Source: Saururus chinensis
Taxonomy: Eukaryota > Streptophyta > Magnoliopsida > Piperales > Saururaceae
Reading direction: 5' to 3'
Length of the DNA stretch: 64,000 nt
NCBI GenBank assembly: GCA_035235625.1
Contig: CP141144.1
Location: 20,147,014-20,211,013 of the forward strand
Shown here: in pieces, positions 1 through 12,059 of the stretch
Numbering within the stretch: position 1 is the stretch's first letter
Layout: every line of letters begins with the position of its first letter
Notes under the pieces: model-generated
What the model was told of the DNA's origin: nothing
Seen by the model: only the letters and a program-made list of their open reading frames with translations
Database searches by the model: none
Position numbers and translations under genes: made by a program

Positions 1-124
1 TGATGTCTGTAAGTCCCATGTCCTAGATTTTGAACTTTTGCACTAAGTTTTCTTAAATTTCTTCACATCTATGTGATTTGTCTAAGCAAATCAATTTTAA
101 CGCTATCTCTCTCAAATTTTTTTC

Positions 125-454
125 TCACTGATTTGTTCTTATTTGATTCAATTTTATTACTAGATCCTCCTTAATCAATTGAGTTCTAACCAAAAGTTTA
201 GCCTTGACAAATTTAGTGATTCCTAGGGAATTTGTATTCTTTTGTCCTACATACCCTAAACCATTTTTGTCACATCTAAATTGACCACATGAGATAATTT
301 TATAAAGTTTTTCTTTGCCTTTTACAAATTCTTTCAATTTAAAATTTGAAATTTTCAACTCATCTTCTGACAATTCAATTTTCTCAAGAAACTCAATATT
401 TTTTATCTCACATAAGGATTTGTCATAAACAAGTTGAAAATTTTTATGTTCCAT
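125..454 (-). pseudogene. Ty1/copia gag C-terminal remnant
   Basis: A 109-codon open frame rich in Lys, Glu and Leu. It reads like the coiled-coil tail of a plant copia Gag and the segment after it: a charged 'LKEFVKGKEKL' stretch followed by 'CDKNGLGYVGQ', which resembles the 'FDKxGLGY' motif of these polyproteins. The frame has no zinc knuckle and its start codon is internal to the family pattern, so it is a fragment rather than a gene. Upstream on this strand (positions 460-1700) lies AT-rich leader and LTR-like sequence with no frame. Family assignment rests on motif resemblance only. Confidence 0.55.
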
Positions 455-799
455 AGCTCAAAATTTTTCTCTAAGAATCTTTAACTCATAAAAAACATGA
501 CTATTCCTAGCAACAACGAAATTTAAAACATATTTACAAACTGAGTATGTTTTTGAATTCCATGGCAACCAAAATCAAAATTAAGCTTCAATCACAATGA
601 AAACATCTCAGAATAATTCAAAATAACCTTAGTTAACCCTTGTTGGTTTGTTGGACTATGTGTGTGGCATAGATAAACTGAAAAAATAAAGCGCCTCTAA
701 CTCATAATTTAGTTACAATATTTATTTTCCCCCTTTAATCAAAATAAACCTAGAATTCAATTAATTTAGTGTTCCTAATTCCAATTTATTTTAACGAGA

Positions 800-1700
800 A
801 ATTTGCAATCAAATTTGCCACTAAAATTCACAAGAACTTTTATGTGAAAACCCAACTAGGTCAAGACCACATTACACTGTGTCCAAATCAACTATGCACT
901 ATGTAAACCAGAGATTACAGAATTACCTATTACATAGATGAATGGCTCATCCTTTTTCTTCCTGTCTGGTTCTTCACATCACTTTTGAATTTTGAATAAA
1001 CCACTCCTTGGTTGTTTACTAGCCATAGATTGATCTTCTTCTCTTTTGTGTTCTTTTGATCGACCTAGATCTTTCATCTCCCCCCTTGGAATAAATCTTC
1101 TATTCACTTGATCTTTTAAGCAACAAGCTTTAGCAAACACCATGTATTTTGTGCTTTAATCTCACCTCTAATCACTCTTTTTGATTTAGAGATTGTCTCA
1201 TTCTAGAAGAAAACTCTCTCAAAACTCTATTAGAGCAACTCCACATAAGCTCTCTATGTTTTTTAAGTCTTCTCCCTTCCTCTATCACATTCCAATCTCT
1301 TTTTATAGATTCCCAAACCATAAAAGGAAAACTTCTCCAATTTCAAATCTAAACCAAACTAAAAAGTCTTAATTTAGGCAACCAACCACTTCAGCAGTTG
1401 ATCATTTCCTCAGGGAAATCAATTGCTCCCTATGTATTTCTTCATGACTCTTTAGACAATCAATTGCTTCATCAAGCTGATCGATTGCTTCATCAAGCTG
1501 ATCAATTTCTAACTTTTAGTTTTGTCTTACACATAGCAATTTCATGTGGCCATCAATAGTTTCATAGAACTGATTGATTGTTCGGTCATATTTTCAAATT
1601 TTCACCATTAAATCTCTAGTCTTCACAATTCTTTCACTTAAGGTCTCTTTTACCCTAAAATATATAAATGTGATGTATGTGTGTGTTTTTACCTGACAAA
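800..1700 (-). mobile_element. LTR-like promoter region of the copia remnant
   Basis: No coding frame. A TATA-like box lies on the minus strand at 1301-1310. Some 90-280 bases upstream of it on that strand (1392-1580) are several near-palindromes of the type tgatcaatt or tgatcgattg, partly as a tandem repeat of about 25 bases (1456-1510). The order palindromes, TATA box, leader, gag (125-454) fits the U3 region of a 5' LTR. I could not define the ends or a target duplication. Confidence 0.35.
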
Positions 1701-3922
1701 AACATGAATGTGAGTCTTCTTTTCGTTCCACCTTCAAAAATCCATCTTTAGACTAAAACTCGACTCAAAATATACATTCCATAATATTGTTTTGATCATG
1801 ACAATAAGTCAATACATGACATAAGGACATTTATGTTCTTACAATATTCTGTACCTTATTTTAGGTAAATTAAGATTGGAATGAGATTATCATAATTTGT
1901 AGGCACCTTAACAAGTAGAAATGAAATGGGTGTTATAGAACACCATGATTATTAATTGAATGCAATGACAACTTTTGGTTGTGTTATCATGTGATGATTT
2001 GCTTATTCCAACATATTTTTTCACTATCCTTAGTTTGCCATGGGGTGGGAATAAGATTATCTAGGTCAGGTAACAAGATTGAAACTTGCTTTAAGTGCAC
2101 ATATGAGTTACAAGAAAATTATATGAAAATAGTCCAGAGCAGCTCAGGGGACTTTGGAGGCGTGGGTGTATTGCCTTCAAGATCAGTGTTGGATGCATAT
2201 TGGTATTATAGGATGTTTCCCCTTGGGGAAAGCGTATCTAAGTAAAATGGAAGAAAAAGGTCTATTTGAGTAAATCTGTGTATATTATTTACTTGAATAT
2301 ATTTTCAAGGTGGTAATGCTTCATATTTATTTAATTGTTTCATAGGTACTCGAAACTAAGATATTTGGTATGATATATCTGATTCCATTGTTATGTGAGT
2401 ATGATGTTATGATTAGTGTAACGAATGCATGGCTACTTAATTCAGAATAGTGCCAACTAGACTAAAAATAGACTTCAAGAAAATACAAATGGTGGAATCG
2501 GTAAACCTTGGAGAAAATGTTTTAAATTTTTACCAAACCTAGATAAAGGATCATGAAGGTCTCATAGAGAATTGGGATAAAAAATCTTACTAGAAGGTCT
2601 TGAACAAATCTGGATATTCTGAGTGTGTAGACATAGTCAAGCCAAAAATAATAAGATAGAATAACTTGAATAAAATGCTAACCAATTTCCCATTTAAGAT
2701 ACATAGTTAAAATCACAACCATATGATACCAAACTTAAGAATACATCATAATCAGTCACCAAAATCAAGAAAAACTCATTTAAACATGATATGTCCATAT
2801 TTTATGGGAACATATATATCAAAAGTGAATAGTAAAGGAGCACCTGGGTGCTTGTGCGCTCGAGTGCTCTTGAGCTATCAAATCATGATCCGGTAGCTTG
2901 GGGGGCAGATGACTTCTCTACCCCTTATCCAGTGGCTGATATGCCTCGGGCACATATGTGCCCGACACATGTTAACGAGGTCCATATCAAAAACCATAAC
3001 TTTAATATGTAAATAAAAACACTAAATATCATGCTTTTAGGAACAATTTCCAAGGCAATCATAAGCATACAAAATCAGTAGGTGTGAATCACTTACCTCT
3101 CAAGTTGATCCAAAAATCACGATTTGAAACAAAGAATGATTCTTCATTGCTTTGAAACTTTAATTTGTAGAAAAACACTCAGGTGCCAAACTTCTAAAAG
3201 CAGTAATTCTTTGAGATTTACATAAAACCTTTTTTTCTTCACTTGGAAAGGATTCCTACACTCAAGAACCAGTCTTTAATGGTGTGAAAGTTGATGAAAA
3301 ATCTCCAAGATGGTGCTCCAATATTGAGGGTTTCTAGTGTTTTTTTCAAGGGTTTATCAATGGTGGTGTTCACAAACCTTTGATTTTTCTTTAATCTCAT
3401 CTTTAGGCACTTTTGAATATTTAGAGCTCATTTCTTCAAGCTATCAATTCCAATGACCATGACTTAAGCAATGCACACACATTGAATCAATTCTTAAAGA
3501 ATGATTCAAAATTAAAAAATATACACATTAATTGACATTGCTTTGTTCATGGAATATGTCAAAACTCAAATTTTATTTAAAAAAACACAAAAAGATAGAG
3601 AAGGAAAGCCTTCATGTTAAGATGAAAAAGAAACAAGAAAAAAAATATTAAATAAAAATCACTTATAAAAAACCTTAAGTAAAGCCAACTATGTAACATG
3701 AAAAGAAGCTTGCTGCCAAATTTGGCCACTATGACTAGTTGTCCAGATCTGGCTAGCTGTGGGCTCGACCATCCAGCAGTCATGGCCACAACCAGTTTTG
3801 GCTATGGCCAAAGCCAACAATACAACCAACAACTAAATTTGGTTCTCATCGAAGCAACAATGGTAGATGTACCAAGTCAGCAACCAAATTTGGTCACCAA
3901 AGGGCTGGTGGAATAAAATTAT
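1701..3922. other. No gene recognised; AT-rich with one palindromic patch
   Basis: Open frames here are short and show no recognisable motif. Positions 2841-2975 hold GC-richer sequence with small palindromes, including the perfect 16-base gggcacatatgtgccc near 2948, which may be a transposon scrap. At 3880-3914 a segment ('ggctggtgga' and flanks) is repeated imperfectly at 4250-4280, on the far side of the MITE at 3923-4115. Confidence 0.4.
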
Positions 3923-4115
3923 AATCCCTTCGTCCTAAATTAATAGCTCCATTTGGGAAAAAAGTTTGTTCCATAGTGATAGCTCCATTTTGTTAAATTT
4001 AAGTAGTCGGGAAAGAGTATAATGAGCTTATTTTTCCTTCTTTTAGATGTGGGTTTCACCATTCAATAAAAACCGCTATTTTTCTAAATGTAGCTATTCA
4101 TATAGGACAAAGGGG
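3923..4115. mobile_element. Stowaway-like MITE (copy 1)
   Basis: The left end reads cccttcgtcctaaattaata and the right end, read on the opposite strand, cccctttgtcctatatgaat, giving imperfect terminal inverted repeats of about 28 bases. Length is about 190 bp with no coding capacity. The ends match four shorter copies in this window (9258, 18781, 19302, 24072). TA flanks are suggested but not clean here. Confidence 0.6.
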
Positions 4116-5072
4116 CATTGTGTAAGCTACAAATATAATTTTAGTGTGTAATTTAGATATTAAAAATTGTACTTTGTGCACATATGTAGGAGTTTGACCA
4201 AGGAGTGGCGATAGTGGCATCCATGGCCATAGCTCAACCGGCTGGTGGTGACTAATTTGGCTACCACAGGGCTGGTGGAGTCAATAGGTTACAAAGTAAA
4301 TCTATATAATGTAAATACAAACAATTCATGCTTTGTATATCTCTGCAATAGTTTGGTAGGGGTGGCAATAGCAACAATGGGGTGGCAAGGTGGCAAGAGG
4401 TGGTAGTCATGGTGATGCGGTGGCGGCAGAGGTAGTGGTGGATGTGGTGATAGTGCCAATTCTGTTGGTAACAACAGCAACAACAACAACAATAGCAACA
4501 GGACAATAGCATGAGTGGTGACTCTCAGAGTGGTGGTGGCATCAATTATGATAAATGGGGGGTAGAGATGGCAGTGGCTAAGAAAATGGAGGAAGTGGGA
4601 GGAGGACAAGAGATATGCAATTCAAAAAGGTTAATTTTGGCATTTTCAAAAGATCTTGAAAAATGGGATGGCATTGTTGTAAAAAAGGAAGATTTTATGA
4701 GAAAAAGAAAGAAACTAACTGGCAAACCTGTCTTGTGAGATCAATATTGTGTTGGGAGTTGGGATCCAGGGGTTAATAAAGATAACCATTAGGACCTAGT
4801 GGCTTTTTTATCTTTTGTCAATAGATCATGGGGGCTAAGTGTAAATCACAAATAGGGCATTGTCTGAATATGCATATGCATATGCATAAATCACGAACAA
4901 AAAAAGGAAAAAGAAGTGAAGCTGAGAAGTCAGTTCGATGGGTTCTATTCATATCACACAATTGTATAGAACCATTACATAACAAAAATTCAGGTAATCT
5001 ATGGTGGTTAGTACTCTGTACATTTTACTGGACGTTTATTTACAAAATAAAATGCTGGAAGTGTTACAGGGA
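4116..5072. other. No gene recognised; short CAA-repeat stretch
   Basis: Several overlapping frames on both strands come from GTGG/CCAC-rich and (CAA)n sequence at 4370-4510. Their translations are low-complexity (poly-Leu/Cys or poly-Asn). No domain or splice structure is apparent. Confidence 0.4.
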
Positions 5073-5403
5073 CTATCTCTGTGTTAGATACAAGTACTTC
5101 ACCGAAAGGAGAGAAAATAAGGTAATCATCATCAACCAACATCCCCAGGCTGTCAGATTGTTGGATGACATGCCATAATCTCCTAGCTTTTTCGGTGGCG
5201 AGGATAACAGCACAAAGCGGATGTCATCCTCAATATATACAGCATCAACTGGTTTGAACTTGAGCTGGGTTGCAATAGGCACCTCTTGAAGCCCACAAAT
5301 TGAGAGTTGTATCCTATAATAGTACAAAACTATCCACTATCAGAGATATTGTTCAATCTCTCATGGTTCCTAAGGTGGTAGATCAGATACATTATCATAG
5401 TTA
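5073..5403 (-). other. Probable 3' UTR of WNK, with an unexplained open frame
   Basis: Downstream of the WNK stop codon. A minus-strand frame at 5073-5327 (84 codons) reads in a protein-like way (for example 'KFKPVDAVYIEDDIRFVLLS'). I recognise no family, and it is not in frame with the kinase. It may be untranslated sequence or the relic of another exon. Confidence 0.35.
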
Positions 5404-8371
5404 TCAATCATCACCTGCTTTTAGTTGATCAGGGTGTTCTGAAGTTGATGTGCTTAAGGGGCTGTTTTTCATGTTTGCGTGAATTTGAGAGTAGCATGCC
5501 TGAGATAGTTGTGCCTCTGGTTCTAAGAAAGATTTACAAGATTCAGTACATTGCCCTCCATACCAATGCCTATCACTTTCTGTTGATTTCCTATGGCTTG
5601 AATATTTCAATTGGCATAAGTGCAAAGTACTGATGCGAAGTTCAGGTGGGAGATCTTGCAAAATCTCAGTAATGCCCACTTCATGCCTGTCCTTTATATC
5701 GAGAAGTTCCTTTTGCTGCTCTGCCAATAGCTGACCTAATTTCTGAGTGACAGCTTTGAATTTCTCTGCATGGAGAAATAACTTCATGTCAACCAACTGA
5801 TCAGGTGGAGATAATCCAATTCCATTGATGTAACTTCCTAAAACCTTTCTAATTACCTGGAGATTCTTCTGATCCAAAAGTTGCACGTGTAGCTGAAGGT
5901 AAGACTAACTGGGTAGGCTTTACTAATAACTCATTTTGATCACCCTTAGGTGAATCTCTGGTATCTGCCTGACTAGATGAAGCTTGTTCAGGCATAAGAC
6001 CATCTAAAGTTTGATGATTACTAGTTTCTCCTTCTTTTTTTGGAGCTTTGTTTTCCAGCTCAAAATCATTTGGTTCTCCTTGTTCGTTCAAAGAATTCTC
6101 TTCAAAAGTCTCACCAGGGTGCCAACTTGGGACATGAGCTTGTATTTCTGAATTAATCATGGCAGCAATTGTTGAGACATCTTCATCTGTCAGGTCTAGT
6201 TCTGAAACCATTTCACTAGCAACACTTATTGCTGTGTCTGCTTCTATGTCAAATGGAAAATGGATGTTGCGAATGTCACCTTAGAGAGACATAAAGCAAA
6301 GAACATTTGATGATAAAGTTATCCCGCAACAAATGTACAAAAAACCAAATCAAGATAAAAATTGAGATCAGACAGGAACCTGTGGAATCCACAATACGTA
6401 ACTTCAAGAATATAGTGTTTTGGTCTCTCCTTTGGCCTTCAACTGTAAAGCTTCCATTAGATATCGGAAGACAATCTTTGAGGCCGAATAAGGTAATATC
6501 TGTTTCTGGATGTTGATACTTATAATCTGTACACAATATAAACTAATCAACTATTTGATTATACTCATTTTAATTTAACGACAACAAGGATATCCTTCCA
6601 AACTTTCACCTGAAGTATCTGTCAGAATATAATCATCCACAATTTTATTTTCACAGTTAGATGTCAAAAATGGAACCGTTAGTAACTCTCTCGCAGATAA
6701 CCTTTCAGAAACATTGGCAATACATTTGTCAATGAATTTTTTTACTTCAGGGTCTTTTACTTTTCCCAATGATAGAGGCTTGATTCCCTATAGAAAATAA
6801 AAAAGTAGATCAATACAATGCAGGCCAACTAAAGTCTTCCATCAGATGATCAAAAAATTAGAAATCACAAATCAAACTAATCTTTATTTTTGTCAAAATC
6901 TTCTTTTTTCTTTTCTAGTAATTGAACATGACAAAGTGAGAATATATAAACAAATAAGAAAGTTAAAGGATATCATACTAACATTTTATGGATTAGGAAG
7001 CATTCATTATATTCACACCTCGATTTTTCTATTAGAACACTTTTATACAACGCAAATAACGAAAGAAATAACGGAAGAGTGATGAAAGTTAGTATTTACA
7101 AAAAGCTAAAAAACTGATTGAAGAAACCTCACCGCTGCTACTTTCTTGTATATTTGAGCTGGATTAACACACTCCATGTATGGGTACTCAAGAGTTACTA
7201 ACTCTAATAAGCACATACCAAAAGCATATATATCGACTAGTTCATTATAATCCTCCTCATAAAGCTCCGGCGCCATGAACTCAGGAGTACCTACAATTCC
7301 AGCAATAAGTAAGAGCACATGGTTTAAATATATTGATTTTAACTGCCTATACACACCGATGAGTGTATGAGCTGAATTTGCCTTGCAAAGAGTGGCTGCC
7401 AAGCCAAGATCGCCAATTTTCACCTCGCCGGTATTACCATTGACAAATATGTTATCGCATTTCAAGTCACGATGAATCACTGGAGGGTCATGGTTGTGAA
7501 GGTAGACAATGCCTCTCAATATTTGCCTTGACCAATTCTTCAATGCTTGCAACTCCACTCGTTTATATTTCTTTCTATACCTGATTAAGCATCATAAATT
7601 CAACGAGTTGATAATTAATTCAAGTTATGAGATGGAGCCTTGATGCTGATCAAGAGAAAATTAAAGAGTCTGAAGAAACGCAGGCAAAAGACTTACTGGC
7701 GCAATGTCCCTGATGTAAAGATCTCGGTAATAAAATTGATGTTGTCATTGTTGGTATCAACCCATGATTTGTAAAACTTGATTATGTTTTTATGGTTTAA
7801 AGTTTGAAGCAAATGCACTTCAAAATAAAGGCGATCTAGGTCCTCTTGATTTCGTGTGACATCAAACACTTTAATTTGATTCCAAGCTACTTCAATTCCT
7901 TCAAATTCGTCAAATGCTTTATATCTAAATTAGTGCCATAAATCAAGGACATATACTCTGCTCGCAATGCAATAATTGACCATTCCTTAATTATACTTTT
8001 CTTTTATAATTCACTTGTTAAAAGTAGAAATTCGCCAGTAAAAATTGTAAAAGTTTTCAATTTAAATGAGTTAGGATTGAAAGAAACAAAATGATGCAAG
8101 ACTACAAACAATGAACAGAGGATACACTGTTTTGAATGCTCCCCTCCCCAACACCTCCTTGTACTGCAAATATTAACACCAAACACAACCATTAAGAATG
8201 AAAACAAGACACAACTTGTCAATAATGGAGAATTAAAATGTAACATTATCAACAAAAAAATAAAGAAAATGGCAGTAAGAGATATATACTAACACAACAA
8301 TAGCGACCGGTGGGATCGAACTCGGCGAAATCCCAATCCTCATTGGGCTCCTGATCGGCAGGGGCATCCAT
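5404..8371 (-). CDS. WNK (with-no-lysine) Ser/Thr protein kinase, nine exons
   Basis: Protein kinase of the plant WNK family, presumably cytosolic. Exons in transcript order: 8371-8294, 8163-8126, 7924-7697, 7580-7357, 7290-7133, 6787-6594, 6528-6380, 6279-5857, 5765-5404; phases agree throughout and give 617 aa. The glycine loop GRGAFKTVY carries Lys37, the WNK-specific catalytic lysine, while the usual subdomain II lysine is Asn54 (VAWNQ). The catalytic loop HRDLKCDN is near residue 152, DLG at 173, and GTPEFMAPE opens the P+1 region. Exons 7-8 encode an OSR1-C-like domain (DITLFGLK through RNIHFPFD), followed by an acidic tail and a predicted coiled coil ([13 protein letters not shown]). 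The intron at 7291-7356 is 66 nt and in frame, so an unspliced reading looks continuous. The start at 8371 precedes the conserved DPTGRY. Introns 7925-8125 and 6529-6593 look U12-type. The exon 6/7 junction has a GT-AG alternative (intron 6527-6584) that adds two residues. Confidence 0.9.
6529..6593 (-). other. Candidate U12-type AT-AC intron in WNK
   Basis: Read on the minus strand, the intron begins ATATCCTTG, a full match to the U12 AT-AC donor, and ends TGTAC. Joining GAAGG to AGATTATAAG keeps the frame and gives [15 protein letters not shown] competing GT-AG intron (6527-6584, donor GTTGTCG) is also in frame but has a poor donor. The branch site is weak (TTGAT, 18 bases before the end). 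Confidence 0.5.
7925..8125 (-). other. Candidate U12-type GT-AG intron in WNK
   Basis: Read on the minus strand, the intron opens with GTATCCTCTG, close to the minor-spliceosome donor consensus RTATCCTT. It carries TCCTTGAT, matching the U12 branch site TCCTTRAY, with the branch A 18 bases before the end of the intron. Splicing here is what restores the conserved FKTVY-K-AFDEF sequence; other GT donors nearby give a stop. There is no long pyrimidine tract before the acceptor, as expected for U12 introns. Confidence 0.7.
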
Positions 8372-8700
8372 TGATATCGTCCAACAACCAGGACAGAAAT
8401 CAATGCACCTCTAATCCAAAGATAAAAATGGCTATAGGTTAATAGCAAATATGTAATTCATCCCACCAATTCTGTAGTTATAAGATTGTGAAGAATGCAT
8501 TGGTTGCAATAAAAGAATGAATGAAGAAGCGAATGGATGACGGACTAGTATGGAAATTGAAATGGAAAAGACACCAGGAAGTTTTGAGGAGGACTGGAGG
8601 AGGAGATGGGATGGCTGACCGGTCAGGCGGGATTCTTGGCTGACCAGGTAGCAGTTTCTGTTAGTTGTCTTCCCCTGGGACCCAACTCCACAGATGAAGG
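8372..8700 (-). promoter_or_regulatory. 5' flank of WNK
   Basis: Sequence upstream of the predicted start codon is richer in G and C than the flanking DNA around 8540-8700 and has no open frame of note. It should hold the 5' UTR and core promoter. I see no convincing TATA box. Confidence 0.35.
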
Positions 8701-10146
8701 TGGGCCCATCACAAAATTTTACTTTATGAGCTATTATTGTCAGCGGGTTTAACTGTTTAAGTTGTGTAATTAAATTGATGTGACTGTCTTCAAAGCCCAG
8801 TGCAGACCATCTGACACCTTATCTAAAGCAAGATTTCTTTTTTATCACTTTTCGTTGCATGAGATTAATCTGCGTTAACAAAAAAAAACGAGAAAAAACA
8901 AATTATTATCTGATATCATGCTGGGCACGTCTTGTAAAGAGCAGTATGGCCTTAAGGAAGAGCGGCCAATAAAATAGGCAGATAAGATAAATTTTGGAAG
9001 CTTATCCTTTTTGTATTGCTATGTTGTTGGTCATTAATACGAATTATTACAACCTGTTACTATTCTTTCAAAACTACTTAGAGTCCCGTTAGTATCAGTC
9101 CGGGCTCACTCTGACATACGTAACCTTATGGCATGGTAGTCAAAATCTAACAGTGTTGGGCCCTTGCCCTATCCCTACAAAATGTTTTCCAGCCCTAATT
9201 GGGTCTGAATTAGACCGGCCTCATGAAAGTGCTCAAGGTTGGGCATGATCTCTAAAGTATCCAACTCGCATACATAGTTCTATTTGATTTTTTAAAATAA
9301 ACTAAATGAACTAAGTAGTTCATTTTGAAAAATTAAATGAGGCTATTAATGTGTAACAAGGGAGTATAAATTAAAAAGATTTGATCTGGATCAACGGGGT
9401 TTTTTGCCCCTTAGCCATAGCCCTCATTTTTGCAAGGTGGGCCAGGTGATGCGCATGCCTGACCCAATATCCTCTCTAATCATGCATCATCATCTTGGCT
9501 ATGACCGAAGATGACCCGCTAGTGCCACATTAGCCACCTCATCCACTAGTAGCCCTCTTGTAGTCCTTGGCTCTAATCCCAAATCCCTCGCCTCATCTGT
9601 CACGGATCAGGCTACTCAAGCACTTAGACATCAACAACACCCTAGTTTCTATGTTGTTATAATTGACAGGCTTCCACTATGTCCTTGCTCGGTTCCTAGG
9701 GGAGATCATTGCAATGTCATAGAGGTGCATGGGAGCAGTCATCAGTGTGACACTGACAAGGCAAATCATCAAAGCAAGTTAGCCTTACTTGTTAAGGTCA
9801 TGTTCTTATGACATGAGACTGTGTGTGTAGCTTGCAACTCTAAGCAACAAACTTGCCCCAAAGGGGACATGAAAGCATGCCAAGACATTTTCCAAGTGAG
9901 CTAACTGGAAGGGAACACAATCTTACTATGCACATAAGCAACTTAAGCAATTCAAGAAGAAGAATGTTCGTTTTAGCACCATGCATACAAAGGCTACAAA
10001 GGTTATCTTTCTAACATGGCCATAAGACCGGACAACCAACATGTACATCGGGGAGCCCCATCTTCCAACTAAAGGGCTCTTGGCATGATGGCTAGCCAAT
10101 TAGCAAGACTTTCCCTTACAACTAGTTGTAAGGGTAGACATCATAT
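8701..10146. other. Intergenic, no gene; one MITE inside
   Basis: No coding frame of interest. It holds the MITE at 9258-9365. Around 9400-9800 the sequence is GC-richer and resembles decayed retrotransposon sequence, but I cannot place it in a family. Confidence 0.35.
9258..9365. mobile_element. Stowaway-like MITE (copy 2)
   Basis: About 108 bp that folds back on itself: 'tagttctatttgatttttta' on the left pairs with 'aaaattaaatgaggctatta' on the right. The right end, read in reverse, is actcccttgttacacattaa, as in copy 5. No coding capacity. Confidence 0.6.
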
Positions 10147-10600
10147 GTCACATCCCCAATTTTCTAAATTATAATATTTTTAATTTACATAAAATGATGT
10201 GACAAGTGTAAACTCGTAAGGACGTTAAAGTTAAAAATGATAATAAAATCATGTCTTAGAGTATCTTGGGGGCATAATATATTTGCACAACCCAATTGCA
10301 CTGAGATCTCATGATACATATATCCCTAAATAACTAAATAAATTAAAGAAAGTACATGATCCATAAGTTTGATAGGTGTCTATCATTACATCATTATAAC
10401 AACAAATTAAAACAAATTGACAATCTCAAGTGCTTACACTTATTTTAAAGACAAGAAAGAAATCTAAGAAATTAGTTGCTACAATTGTATGTCTCATTGC
10501 CCCAAGATTGCAAATATCATGTACTTGCAACACAAGACCTATACCACAAGGATGCCGAGTATACCAAATATACTTGGTGGGATAAAAACAATGTAATTAT
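10147..10600 (+). mobile_element. LTR-like fragment
   Basis: Begins near 10148 with tgtcacatccccaattttct, a form typical of Ty3/gypsy LTR starts (TGTCAC.CCC). No second copy or right boundary could be defined, and no coding sequence is attached. Confidence 0.3.
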
Positions 10601-11900
10601 AACATAATATTTTTAGGGAAACTGATCGTTTATAATTAAACATTTTGCAAGTGTACAAGGTAATTGTACTAGGATAAGTATTTAAGGGTTGTCGAACTTC
10701 AGGGACGGATGAATTATCACTAAATCTAAAGAGGAATTTTCTGATTAAAAACTAAAAACAACTTAAACTTAAATTAAGCAAAAGAAAGAAATCAACTAGT
10801 TTAAAAGCAAGAGATTAATATGATGGAAATTACTTAGGAAATCGAATCCACTATAGAACCATTACAATTCCTTAACTTTTAATCTAAATCTAGTGTGAAT
10901 ATGAACAAGTATTCTCAGCTACAAGCTAGAATTACTTCAAAAAGAATTATTAATTAACTTCCATGGCATGAACTATCTTCGACAATAGCACGAATCATCT
11001 ACACTAAACTAGCTATAGGCATGACCTGTCTAATCTTAGTATAACTCATCCAAGTCATTAATTATCTGAACATTAAAACTATTGTATGACCATCTCATCT
11101 AAATCACAGAAATTAGAATCGATGAAAATATCAAAACTACATCAATCTATCATCTACAAGACAATAAATCAGCATAGATTTGAATAAACATGAAAAGCTC
11201 TTCCATTAAAAAGGAAATCCATATCATACAATTGTCATCATTCACAACTGAGATCTAAATTAAAAAGAAAAGAAACTGAAACTTATCTATAGCTTCATCA
11301 ACTCCTAAGTAAAAGAAAAGTCTAGCCTTCCATTGTAGAAGAAAGCACTTGAATCTCCATTGAAAGCTTTGAGTTCTTCTTCATCTTCTTCTTCCTTTTT
11401 CTCTTCATAAAATCTACTGGAATCCCCAAATTTTAAGCCAAATATGTCTTTTTATAGGCATAAGTTCTGTAGCACAAAGTCCAATATGAAAAGGATTGGA
11501 ATTTGGGTCAAACAAGGAAACTGCACGTTATGCCATTCGAACGCCCTGCATGCCCGTTCAAACGCTTGAAATGTATTTTTGTCTGAATTCACATTATCCC
11601 GATCGAACGGTAAGTGACCCCGTTCGAACGGCTACAGTGTTTCTGTTTTCCTGGACAGTTCATATTCTGTTCATTAAGCTTTCCTTCGTGTCCATATTAA
11701 TTTCTAACTTGTTTATAACTCCGAAAAGTTGTCCAAATCACTTTAAAGCATGTGAAGACTACTTTGAACTATTCAAAACATCGACCAAGTACTTCGATAA
11801 GTGCACTTTACCTACAAAACATAAAATACCATATTTTAGACATGTAGAATATAATTAAAATTCCAACTTTGTTTAAATACACATCTAAACTACTAATAAC
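10600..11900 (-). mobile_element. LTR-like block with TATA box and paired palindromes
   Basis: Non-coding. A TATA-like box lies on the minus strand at 11451-11460. About 80-180 bases upstream of it on that strand (11533-11565 and 11599-11633) lie two pairs of near-palindromes (cgatcgaacgg, cgttcgaacgg and variants), each pair with a spacer of about ten bases. The arrangement is the same as at 1301-1580. The element boundaries are not resolved. Confidence 0.35.
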
Positions 11901-12059
11901 TACAAAATCATTAATAATTAAACTAAAATACTAATATCTATTTTAATCTAAATAAACTATAAATAATACTAAATTAACCTAATCTATACTAGCAAATAAG
12001 GTAAAAAGACATATCAAATAGATATATATTTCATACTTATCAAAAACCCATCACATTCA

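Noticed and set aside
1456-1510. Repeated 'gcttcatcaagctgatc' considered as a CRISPR-like or satellite array
   Set aside because: Only two or three units with no unique spacers, in a plant LTR; better explained as part of the palindrome module.
4261-4738. Frames rich in Leu, Cys, His or Asn around 4.3-4.7 kb
   Set aside because: Low-complexity reading of GTGG and CAA repeats, overlapping on both strands, with no domain.
5404-5886. Apparent frameshift near the WNK C-terminus, where two long frames overlap at 5849-5886
   Set aside because: A 91-nt intron (5766-5856, CAG|GTAATT to ATGCAG) joins both frames in phase, so no frameshift is needed.
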